Notes under the pieces: generated by a model
Database searches by the model: none
Told to the model about the DNA's origin: nothing
Seen by the model: only the letters and a program-made list of their open reading frames with translations
Part shown: positions 25,025 through 35,339 of the stretch, piece by piece
Position numbering within the stretch: the stretch's first letter is position 1
Layout: every line of letters begins with the position of its first letter
Made by a program: the position numbers and the translations under genes
Assembly (NCBI RefSeq): GCF_015832195.1
Contig: NC_052021.1
Span: 3,906,001 to 3,970,000 of the forward strand
Length of the DNA stretch: 64,000 nucleotides
Direction of reading: 5' to 3'
From: Motacilla alba alba
Lineage: Eukaryota; Chordata; Aves; Passeriformes; Motacillidae

Positions 25025-27064
25025 GTGATAAATTACTGCAAATTTAGTACAACTGTTAGACACAGAAGGCAGTGCAGTCCATGTAACTCTCTCATCAGTT
25101 CACACACTTCAACACCCTGCTAGATCACAATCTTACCCCGTATCTTTGTGGCCATCTCTTCTTTTGACATTGCAACCAAGTAAAAAGAAAGAATTGCATG
25201 CTCTAACTAACGCGTGCTTAATCTGGAAATCATTTTGCTCTTACAGCATGCAAGAGCTGTAACTGTCCCAAAAATGAGCTAGGTCCACGGGGGAGCATCT
25301 GCTCTGCTCTCTGGGTTAGGGAGGATTCAGTAGAAGACCACAGTGTCACCCTGGGAGCAGCTGGTGACAGCATCAAGCAGCCCCTCTCTCTCTGCATGCG
25401 CTGCCCAAGGCAAGGCAACATCAGGTCTCCATTAGAAGATTCTCTCCATGCTCAGCCTGGAGCTGAAGTTGTCCTGCCTGGTGGCTCTCTGGAGCTCCCA
25501 CAGGGTGCTCATCCTGCCTGGACAACAGACATCCCTTCTTTCCCTAAATCCACAGGCAAACAACACCTTCCCCTACAACTCCTTAATCCAACTTGGCCAG
25601 GCAGCAGCACATGTCAGCCTGGGAGCCCCAAGATGGGCTTGGGCAACCTCCCCATCACCAGAGTCTGCTCCTGGCACAGAACCAGAACAGCTGTGGCATT
25701 TTCCACCCAAGCAGTGTGGGGGGACAAAGATCCCCTTGGTCTCTGCATGACCTGGGGTGTGTGCCCACCTTTCCTCCGTGGACAGCTCAAGCTCTCCAGG
25801 TCCGTGTCTGTCCTCTGTGTTCACCAAGAGGTGGAAGTGGAGCCCCCTGTCCCTGCTGGACTCGCATTTAAAAATGCCTCTAAATTAGGGTCTCCCCAGT
25901 GAGGGAGGCTTGTCTCAGCCTGCTGAGATGAAACTCCCCACATCCTGATGTCTGCACAGGCAAAGCTGGGGGTTTCTTTCACAGAATGCCAAGCACAGCC
26001 TGTGCTTGCACCCTCCAAACCCTCACAGTGGAATGATGGGCAAGGTTATTCCCTGAGAATTGTTAAAAACATTGAACCATTTTTTTTTTGTTTATTTGTT
26101 TGTTTTGGGTTTTTTTTTTGGTTTTTGTTTTTTGGTTTTTTTCCTCAGTAAGAGATCTTGAAAGGAGCTCTTGCCTGCCACAGGTACTTCCCCGTGGTGT
26201 TTAGATAAATGAAACAAGTGAGTGCAAGAAACAAACCTGCATCAGAAACAAACCCTGTCACTGCTTCATATTTTTGATCAAAAGGTTTTGTTTGCCTTGC
26301 CCCCCCCCCAAAAAAAAAAACCACCAGAAAGTTCCTGTGCCACACAGAGCTGTTTTCAGAGTCAGTTGGAGGAAGAGAGTGGGTCTGTTTTACTCAGCCT
26401 AGGAATTAACAGCATGCTGTTACTACAAGTTTGCACACAGGGCTGAGGCTGCAAAACACACCTTTTTTGAAAAAAGAAGAAAAAAAAGATAACTAGAAGC
26501 TTAAGCTACCTCTGAACATTGAGGTTGCAAAAGTTTCAGTTATGCAAGCACACATTTCCTGGGTGTGAACATCTGACAGGCAGTAAATGAGGTGGAGAAG
26601 GAAGTTAATAAATGAGCACAACCAGCACAGTTGGAAAGTAAGTGGATTTGAAACTTTCTAAATAAAATCAGTCATTCAAAGCTCCGTGCTTGCAGCCAGC
26701 CCACGAGGCATCTCGACTCCACAGCTGTGCACAAATGCTTGCAAGCACCTCTGCAAGGCATGGCAAAGGGGAAAAAGGGCATTTACAGCTTCCTTGGATT
26801 TTGTGGAGGAGAAATTGGTGCTGCAGGCAGGATTTCCTTGTGTCCCTTTCAAAACACCACACCTGTTACCTGAGAATTTAAACCCCCAAACATCTATTCT
26901 TGCTTTGAAACAAACCCCTGGGCTGGTCTCCCTCCTCCTCATTCTCCACGGGACCCCACACTGGACTGGCTCCAGTTCGCAGGTGCCTCTCTGCTACTGG
27001 GGGCACTAAAATGTTCCCAGTATCCAGATGTGGATCCTCATGATGAGCAGAGAGAATTATTTGA
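25025..27064. other. Unannotated sequence with T-rich tract
   Basis: 26078-26142 is a T/G simple tract (tttgtttatttgtttgtttt type), and a C run followed by an A run lies at about 26300-26320. Otherwise nothing recognised. Confidence 0.45.
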
Positions 27065-27165
27065 GCAACCTGGCCTAGGGGGTGGCATCCCTGCCCCTGC
27101 CAGAAGATGGAATGAAATGGTTTTTAAGGTCTAAACCAGTCTGGGATTCCATGGCTCTGTGATCC
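27065..27165 (+). mobile_element. CR1 3' terminus, degraded
   Basis: 'ggtggcatccctgcccctgc' to 'gggattccatggctctgtga' is a short decayed CR1 3' end. Confidence 0.65.
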
Positions 27166-27169
27166 CCCC

Positions 27170-28095
27170 CTGGGACCCCAGACCCCCTCCAGCATCACCC
27201 TCCTCCTACCACCTCCCCATCCCTTTTTTTCCTGTCAGTACTGCCCATGTGGGTCCCACGTCTGTCATAGGAGCACATTCCATCCTTGCCATCTTTCCCT
27301 GGGTGTAAGAAATGGTATCAGCTTTCCCTCTAAAGACAAACTCTTTTTGGGAGCATCTCAGTGGAATTTAGACCTGCTAGCTTCCTGGAGAGCAAGTCCA
27401 GTCTGCACCCTCAGTGCCAAAACCCAGCCAGAGGGACGAGCCCCTTTAGATTTTAGCAAGCAGGGAAATAATTCTGCAGCCAGCCCACGATTTACTATAA
27501 ATTTCCCGAATATTTTGTGATTTTTCTGTGTGCCCGTAGCTCTCCATGATTTTCCACCCCCTATCACTACTATGTTTGAAAGGCAAACCCTTACTTTGTC
27601 CCAAATTCCCTCTGAGAAAATATCTCAGTGTTCAACACGGAAGCTCTGAGCGCCTCAATTTGCTCCCTGTTATCAAATTCAGTAAAACACAAATCTCCGT
27701 GGCCAAATCCACTGAAGAAAAAGTGACAACAAACCAAGTCACAGGAACTCCCCATCCAAAAAATAACCACGCGTCCATCATTAGGGGTTTGGTTGCTCGT
27801 GGGGAATCCCAGCTCAGCAAGGTCGTGCTCCGTCACTCCTCGAGCTGGATTTGATTTCACAAAGGGAGAACAGATTCAAGCAGGAATTTTAATCTCTTTG
27901 TGGAATACAAACCACAAATTGAAGCGCTGACAGTGGTGCTTCTTGATTTGTTATTACCTGGGACTGGAAAAGAGGGATTTTGCCCTTGGGTGGGTTTCCA
28001 AGCAGAGGGGGAGCTCCATCCTCAGGACTCCCTGCTGGAGATGCCAGGTCAGCGTTAGGGACCTCCAAGGGGGCCTCCCACCCAATCAATTTTTT
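27170..28095. other. Unannotated sequence
   Basis: No gene or known repeat. It ends at a T run (28090-28101) that opens the AT-rich island. Confidence 0.45.
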
Positions 28096-28140
28096 TTTTT
28101 TGACTGGAAAAAACCATTTTTGATGGATTTGTTTATTGAT

Positions 28141-28835
28141 TGCTGTGTACAGTGAAGTTTATAAGGTATTACTAATAATATTGTTATCATAATAATAATA
28201 TTAATATATATAATAATGTATATAAATTTATTTTGTAAAGTTTTTTAGTTAAGGTGTGAAATGTTCTTGTTTCAATAAGTTGTTTAATTATGATCCATTG
28301 TCTGCTTTAATTTGATTTGTTAAATTTTTTCGTTTTTGAAGTTGCTTGTTGATGGATTCTCAATGGTCAGATAATACAATATATATATATAATATAATTT
28401 TTATATAGTTTTTATATTATACATAATTTTAATGTAATATAATTTTTAAAAGTTTTTATAGTTATGTGTTAGTAAAAGAAAATTTATGGTGGTTTTGTTT
28501 TGACTGTTGATATCAAAACAAATAGTTTTGATAGTTTTTGTTTGTTAGTTCAGTTTGATAGTTTAGTTTTCTGATAGTTTGGTTCAAATGTTTGATAGTA
28601 TTAAAATTTGTTATTATATTATTAATAGTGATGGAAGTAGCATTGATTTTTAAATTTAGTTAATATTTTAATTGGTTTAATTGTTTTAGTGTTATAATGG
28701 AGGTAAGTTGGGGTAGAAATAAATTTGATGTAACTTGTTTTGTAGGGCTTTAGCGTTTGAAAATGTTATTATAGTTTTGTTTATAATGATGGGTAATATT
28801 TTTTAAAATATTTTTAAATGTTTTTTTGTGTAGGC
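28141..28835. other. AT-rich island with extreme G-over-C strand bias
   Basis: About 700 bp, roughly four-fifths A+T. In 28441-28800 I counted 72 G and 10 C on the plus strand. Degenerate units of 'tttgatagtttt' recur at about 28520-28600. No open frame of note on either strand. The island stops abruptly at 28835, where ordinary GC-balanced sequence resumes (28836-28975). Confidence 0.8.
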
Positions 28836-28975
28836 CCACATTGGCCAACTCCAAAAGACCTGCTCAGTGTCCATTTAAAGCTGCTGTGAGGGTGGGGTGG
28901 GGCTTAAACAAAGCCCAGGTGGAAATTCAGCTGAGGGAACCCATCCCACCACAGGGGCTCTTCCCTTTTCCCTGC

Positions 28976-29185
28976 TTAATTAATTAAATATTAAATAAAA
29001 TATCATTATTATAATTTTTATACATTTAGTATAAATTATATTATTATATTATATTATATTATATTATATTAATATGTTATAATAAAATTAATAGCATATA
29101 CTGTTATTGATATTAATATAAATATTTTATAGATAGAACGATTTAAATATTACATAAATTAATATTAAATAAATTCTGAGCACCT
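28976..29185. repeat. AT-rich tract with ATATT pentanucleotide run
   Basis: Almost pure A/T, with about six consecutive 'atatt' units at 29037-29071. The same pentanucleotide dominates the array at 40840-41600. Confidence 0.8.
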
Positions 29186-29189
29186 AATT

Positions 29190-30093
29190 AAAAAATATCT
29201 GAATTTTATCGTGCAACCTCTTATTTACATGACCACTTCCATCAAGCTTTTTTCTGTTTTCCTCCCATCTCGATTTCCAGAGGATTTTTTGCCGTGGTGA
29301 GGTAAAATAGGAGCAACAACAACCACCATGAGATGTACAATGGGATGGCCAAGGACCCATGAGGCCAGGCTGGACACAACTGTGACCAAACAGCACTTCT
29401 GCCCTGGGGCTGGGGCCAGCAAACTCCCAGGGACTGGGAAAAATTCAGCAGCACAAAAAAAGTCCATGAAAACCTGACAACCATGGCTTTTCCCCTCTAG
29501 AGCAGCTGATACCACCAAAATTTTAATTTTTTAAAATTTTCTTTTTTTGTTGTTTTTTTTAGTAAAAAAGAGCACGTGGACAAGACCACCCAGGAATCAC
29601 ATCCTGGGGCTGTTTTCAACTCGAGGGACGGCCAGACCCAGCAGCCAGTTTCCAGCCTGTTGACGAGTGCCTCGCGCACATTTCGATGTGTCACGTTCCG
29701 TCTGCCCTGAAGGACAGAAACAAGACCTTGAGAGGTGCCAAACATCTCATCTGCGCGAGATTCGGCGTTTAAGACCGGCCAGAAAGGGCTGAACTCGGTG
29801 TTTTCCCGGGATTAATGTTTCCCCTCGTTGCTGCCAGGCCTTAGATCAGCCTCCACCTGGAGCTCGCAGCCTCTCTGAGAGCTGCCTCCATCCCTCTCCA
29901 AAAGCTCCTCAGCCTTCTCCAAAGCTGCCAGGAGCTCCTTGTCCAGGAGCCAGAGGTGTAATTTTGGCTGCTTTCCATTAAGTAGTGCCATGGGAGGGCA
30001 TTGCAGTGTTTGCCCACCAGGCCTCTCCCCCTCAGCGTCCCAAAGGAGATTCTTCTCGCTTCAAGGGCCTCCAACACCTTCCTGGTCAATTTA
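29190..30093. other. Unannotated sequence
   Basis: Nothing recognised. 29830-29960 is rich in Leu/Glu-like codons on the minus strand, but no family is evident. Confidence 0.4.
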
Positions 30094-30094
30094 T

Positions 30095-30320
30095 CCCACA
30101 GAATGATTAAGTTGGAAGGGACCTTAAAGCCCATCCAGTGTCACCCCTGCCATGGCAGGGACACCTTCCACTGTCCCAGGCTGCTCCAAGCCCCATCCAG
30201 CCTGGCCTTGGGCACTGCCAGGGATCCAGGGGCAGCCCCAGCTGCTCTGGGCACCCTGTGCCAGGGCCTGCCCACCCTGCCAGGGAACAATTCCCAATTC
30301 CCAACATCCCAAAGCAGTTT
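30095..30320 (-). mobile_element. CR1 LINE 3' fragment
   Basis: The plus strand 'cacagaatgattaagttgga' through 'cctgccagggaacaattccc' is the complement of a CR1 3' end, with the terminal repeat partly kept. Confidence 0.87.
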
Positions 30321-30324
30321 CTCT

Positions 30325-30965
30325 CCTGAGCTCTGACCCCACTGCCGTCCAGAGCTCCCTGTTTCTCTTCCCCATCTCCTGCAGGCCGTTTCAAGGCCTG
30401 CTGGGGTTTCCACTTTGAAGGCAAGTCAAACCCTCTTGTCTTCCCCTCCACACCAAGCCAGCTTCTTCTGCCAGCACCGCCTTCCTGACCAGGCCTTGGA
30501 CCTTCCACTGGAACGTCCTTGAGCAGCTCCCCACGAGCTGGGACCAAAGAGCAGCTAATTCCTACAGCAGTGCCCAGATTCATCTGGTGCCGAGCCCTCC
30601 TTTAATGGATTTCATTTGCACTGGGAGACTTTCCGAGGTGGAATTACTGTCTATAACATTTAGCAATTCCAAGAATATTTTATAATTCTGACAGCCTGCA
30701 TCACCCTGGAGCCTGCCATGGTAAACATACTCTCCCCTGTCCCTCTCCTGCAGATGGCAATTTAGGGGAGGTTTCGTGTTTGTTCTCGAGCCTGAGCCAA
30801 ATTCCATTATTCCCTTTTTTTTATTTTCCTGGAAGGACATGGACCTGCAGGCATTGGAGAGGGTTTTCTCCCTTCCTTCTCCACATTTCCAGTGGTTTGG
30901 TGACAGACACTATTTGCAAGAAGCAGAATCCTGAAGGTCAAGTGCCTTTCTAGGCAGGGCTTTGA
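30325..30965. other. Unannotated sequence
   Basis: No gene or repeat recognised before the minisatellite. Confidence 0.45.
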
Positions 30966-30969
30966 ATTC

Positions 30970-31885
30970 GGCAGTGGGATATCCCAGGAAAGCCATCCCA
31001 CCTGGTCCAAATAATCCCAGGAAAACCATCCCACTTGACCCCAATAATCTCAGGAAAGCCATCCCACCTGTCCCAGGAAAACCATCCCTCCTGACCCCAG
31101 TAATCCCAGGAAAACCATCCCTCCTGACCCCAGTAATCCCAGGAAAACCATCCCTCCTGACCCCAACAATGCCACTGGAAAACCATCCCTCCTGGCCCCA
31201 GTAATGCCAGGAAAGCCATCCATCCTGACGCCAATAATCCCAGGAAAGCCATCCCACCTGATCCCAATAACACCACTGGAAAGCCATCCCACCTGGTCCC
31301 AATAATCCCAGGAAAACCATCCCTCCTGACCCCAGTAATCCCAGGAAAGCCATCCCTCCTGGCCCCAGTAATGCCAGGAAAGCCATCCCACTTGACCCCA
31401 ATAATGCCACTGGAAAGCCATCCCTCCTGACGCCAATAATCCCAGGAAAGCCATCCCACCTGATCCCAATAACACCACTGGAAAGCCATCCCTCCTGACC
31501 CCAGTAATCCCAGGAAAACCATCCCTCCTGACCCCAATAATGCCATTGGAAAACCATCCCTCCTGCCCCCAGTAATGCCAGGAAAGCCATCCATCCTGAC
31601 GCCAATAATCCCAGGAAAGCCATCCCACCTGATTCCAATAACACCACTGGAAAGCAATCCCACCTGGTCCAAATAACCCCAGGAAAACCATCCCTCCTGA
31701 CCCCAGTAATGCCAGGAAAGCCATCCCACCTGGCCCCAATAATGCCACTGGAAAGCCATCCCACCTGACCCAAATAATCCCAGGAAAGCCATCCCACCTG
31801 ACCCCAATAACACCACTGGAAAGCCATCCCTCCTGACCCCAATAATGCCAGGAAAGCCATCCCTCCTGCCCCCAGTAAGGGGAAA
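30970..31885. repeat. 33-bp minisatellite, about 27 units
   Basis: Tandem units of 33 bp with the core 'ggaaagccatcccacctgac' followed by 'cccaataatcccag'. A longer variant of about 35 bp has 'aacaccactgg' in place of 'aatcccagg' and recurs every few units; one unit near 31070 is shortened to 23 bp. Because the unit is a multiple of three and contains no stop complement, the minus strand is open in all three frames (279 to 351 codons), giving Gly/Trp/Phe-rich repeats. I regard these as artefacts, not genes. Confidence 0.93.
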
Positions 31886-31889
31886 GCAC

Positions 31890-33590
31890 AGCCTTGCAGC
31901 ACTGGCGCCATGAAGCTCCACAGCCATGATGGCATTGGGTAGTATTGAACTGGAGACCCCCAGCAGGCTCTTCTGACCTAAATTATTCTCTGATTCTAAG
32001 CCCATCCTCTCCTACACTGGACCCTTCACCAGATTTCTCCTTCTTGTTCTCTCCCCTCACGGGGGATGTGCCAAAACTCCTCAATAATTTGAAAACCATC
32101 TGAACACAACTGGTTTTCTAGAGATTTAAGGGGTCACAGTACTGTGGCACTGGGTGGAAAAATATTTTTGAAGGTGCCAGAGATTGTTTATGTAGAAAAC
32201 AAGTTAGACTTTAATAACTTCTTTCTCTTTCCAGGAAGAAAAATGTTTCACAAATTCTGACAGACGTTGGTTTTCCGTGGCAGGACAAAACCAGCGAAGA
32301 TTCCTGCAAAATACAAATTGCACAACAAAGAGAGCTCATAATTAATGGTAATAAAGAGCAGGTTTGAAGACTGCAGAAGCAGCAGTGGTGACTTCTGTGA
32401 GGTGATCAGCTCCAAGGGGTTTCATCTTCCTGTCTTTTCCCCCCTCCTCACCCTGCAGAGCCTTGGCTGGAGCCCATCCAGAGCCATCCACAGCAGCTTC
32501 CAGGGACACTAGGAAGAGCAGCATCGATTTTCAGCCCCAAAAGAAGCATCTGTTCCAAGAGCAGCCCTTCACCAGGCAGCACAGAGAGACGCCACATTCC
32601 TCCCCAAAGCCTTTGCCTGATCATGCCTTTGCTTATGCACCAGTCCAGGAGATGGCTGGGGATCACTTCATTTCCCCAAAGTAATTAACACCAGTCCCGT
32701 GGCCCGGCTCTGGCCCGTGACGAACGAGGTGTGAGGATTTGTGGCTCCAGGAATAGCTGGGCTTGCATGCAGCAGCCAGACAGGAGATCCTGGCTTGTTC
32801 CAGGGGGGATTTCTGCCTTGCTGAAGTGGCTCCAGGCAAGCTAAGTCATTGCTAAGCGACTTCAGGTCAGCTGCTGGAGCAAAATGGGAAGAAAGTGTGG
32901 AGAGAACTGGATTTGGGAGGTGCAGGGGCATTAAATAAGTTCTACTCAGAAGGTGATCCCAATTTCAAAGGGAGCAGGACTCCTGCCAGGGCTAGGATTC
33001 CGTGCTGGGCATTCACACACACACACACACAGACACACACACACACACATCCTCCATGCTCCTCCTCCACAGCCCCATCCAGCCTGTGCTTCCAGGTCAG
33101 GGAAGGAAATTGTCCTTAATCCATGGCAGCCACGGCGTGGGCTGGGGGCCAGCAGAGGAGAGGCACGGATGGGCAGAGCAGATGTTGCTCCAGTGACTGC
33201 AGAAGGCAGGGTCAGGGGTGAGCAGGAGGGATCCAAGAGGGAAAGAAAGAGGCTCCAGAGGTGCTACAGGGTGGGATTTTTCCTCCAGCCTCACCTCAGG
33301 AAGCCCTTCCAGGAGATACACTCCAAGGATGCTCGTGCTCCCCAGGGATGGGGACACACCTCAGTCCTGTGAATCCCTGTGAGCCCAGGGCCTCCTGCCA
33401 CTGCCAAGTGGGAAAACTCCAGCACAGACCCGAAAATCCACGGCATCCACTGGCCTGCCCCGTGTTTACAGCTCAGCCTGGGCCAGGCATTCTCCTAAAA
33501 GCTCCCACAAAGCCCAAAGAGGAAGAGCAAGGAGCAATGGGGAAAGCCTGGATATCTCCCACTCTTCCATGATGGAGCAAGTCATGGCTT
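31890..33590. other. Unannotated sequence with a CA microsatellite
   Basis: A CA repeat with one GA interruption lies at 33016-33049. No gene recognised. Confidence 0.45.
33016..33049. repeat. (CA)n microsatellite
   Basis: About 16 CA dinucleotides with a single 'aga' break near the middle. Confidence 0.9.
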
Positions 33591-33592
33591 TC

Positions 33593-33760
33593 ATTGTGTG
33601 ACCCACAGATGTGCATTCCCCAATTTCAGGTCCCACTTTGTGACCCACAGATGTGCATTCCCCAATTTCAGGTCCCACTGAATACACAGATGTGCATTCC
33701 CCAATTTTAGGTCCCACTTTGTGACCCACAGATGTGCATTCCCCAATTTTAGGTACAATC
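33593..33760. repeat. 42-bp minisatellite, four units
   Basis: Four copies of a unit with the core 'cacagatgtgcattccccaa' and then 'tttcaggtcccactttgtga'. The core starts at 33608, 33650, 33689 and 33731, so periods are 42, 39 and 42, all multiples of three. The minus strand stays open across the array inside a 124-codon frame (33466-33840) with a repeated G-E-C-T-S-V motif. No known protein matches it. Confidence 0.9.
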
Positions 33761-33929
33761 CACTGAGCTAAAAGAGGTGGGAAGCTGGGAACCCACTTGT
33801 TTTTCTTTGCTTTATTTGTTTTGCTTTCTACAGTGACCAAAATAATTTCATTTTTCTTTTAAAATCCATACCCAGACATTGGCCTTGCTTAGGATAAGCC
33901 CAGTGTGGGCTATGACTGAGGGAAGCAAT

Positions 33930-34045
33930 TTGGGATGGGGGAAGGTGTCCCTGCCCATGGCAAGGGGAGGAATGGGATGAGCTTTAAGGTCCCTTCCAAC
34001 CCAAACTGTTCCGTGATTATGTGATTTTATGATTTTTTTAAAAAA
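33930..34045 (+). mobile_element. CR1 3' terminus
   Basis: 'gggaaggtgtccctgcccat' to 'ccaacccaaactgttccgtg', followed by the CR1-type terminal units 'attatgtgattttatgattt'. Confidence 0.85.
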
Positions 34046-35109
34046 ATGGTAACAAACATAACAAAAACCAAGTCATAAGAATGAAGATCAACCAAAAGGA
34101 GGATAAAGGTTACAGCTGCAGTGAGGAAAACCTTTGGAAGAGCTGTTTATTTTCCATGACAGAGCAGCACACTGCCAATCAAGCATTAATCACCACAGCT
34201 AAAGAGTTCAGTTGAGGATTCTCCCCCAAGAGAGGTTGGACCAACGGGGTCAAAACCTCTGCTTTTATGGCTTTTTAGAGGTTCCTCACCACAAAGAGAC
34301 AGCTTGAACCTCTTCACTGCAATGATTTCATTTTAAAATATCCTGGGAAGTCATTTAGATGTGAACAAGCCATGGAAAATGTTAGCCTGCTGGAGGATTT
34401 GGGAGAAAGACAACTGAAAACAGAAGTGAGAAACGGGGAAATTTCAGACTGTGGCTGCAACAACCCAGCATCAAGGGATTATTTTTTTTTTAATATTATT
34501 ATTATTACTACTTAAAAAAGAATTTTACAAGCCACAATCAATAAGGTTTGGCCAGTTCATTTTCCCAAATCCCTGCGAAAGCAAGTTTGAGCTCTCAGGA
34601 AAGAGCAAAAGCAGCCATGCCATGACGCACAGAGGAATTTCAGCAGGGGCAGCGAGGACTTTGAGGAGCACAAGCCATGCTCTTGCTGCTCGAGCTGCCT
34701 CCAAAGCAGCTGTTAAAACATGCTGGAAGATATCAAAGCAGCTCTAATGAACTTCCTGCTCCAGCCCTACTTCAAAGTATTTCTGAGTTCTCAGAGCAGA
34801 GCTGGCACAGGGCAATTTCTGGAGGAGGGCGTTTTCTGGGGGCTCGTTCGCCGCTGACGCCAAACACGCCTGAGGTTCTCCAGTTGTTGGTTTTGTTGAA
34901 AAAGTGGGCAGAAAAAGGCTTCATCTACAAACCACTTTAACACAGGGCATCGCCTATCACGGGGGAGGAACCCAGCAAAACACCAAATCAACCAAATCCT
35001 TCCCTAAGGCAGCAGCTACTGAAGGATGATCCAGGCTGGTCCTTCCCAGAAACGTTCCTTTGGGATTCCTACTCCATTTTACCTGCAAAGCTTAAAGCAA
35101 TTTTGGACC
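34046..35109. other. Unannotated sequence
   Basis: Nothing recognised. Confidence 0.45.
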
Positions 35110-35335
35110 AATTAGAGTTGCAGAACCCCAGGATGGCCTGGGTCAGAATGCACCCTGAAGACTCAAAATTCCACCCCCTGCCATGGGCAGGGACACTTTC
35201 CACTGTCCCAGGGTGCTCCAAGCCCTGTCCAACCTGGCCTTGGGCACCTCCAGGGATCCAGGGGCAGCCACAATTCCTTGCAGTGCCTTTGCTCACCCAG
35301 GGCCACCTCAAGCTCTGGAATGATGCTGAGTTTTG
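35110..35335 (-). mobile_element. CR1 LINE 3' fragment
   Basis: The plus strand 'gttgcagaaccccaggatgg' through 'cagggatccaggggcagcca' is the complement of CR1, more diverged at its 3' end than the other copies. Confidence 0.82.
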
Positions 35336-35339
35336 ATCC

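Noticed and set aside
28285..28315. Short minus-strand stretch resembling the D-N-G core of a retroviral integrase
   Set aside because: Only about six residues, followed at once by a stop, with no neighbouring integrase motifs found. Too short in an AT-rich region to count as evidence for a viral gene.
30910..32005. Three overlapping minus-strand open frames of 279 to 351 codons with Gly/Trp/Phe repeats
   Set aside because: All three frames of the same DNA are open at once, as expected for a 33-bp minisatellite lacking stop codons. No start context, splice sites or domain.
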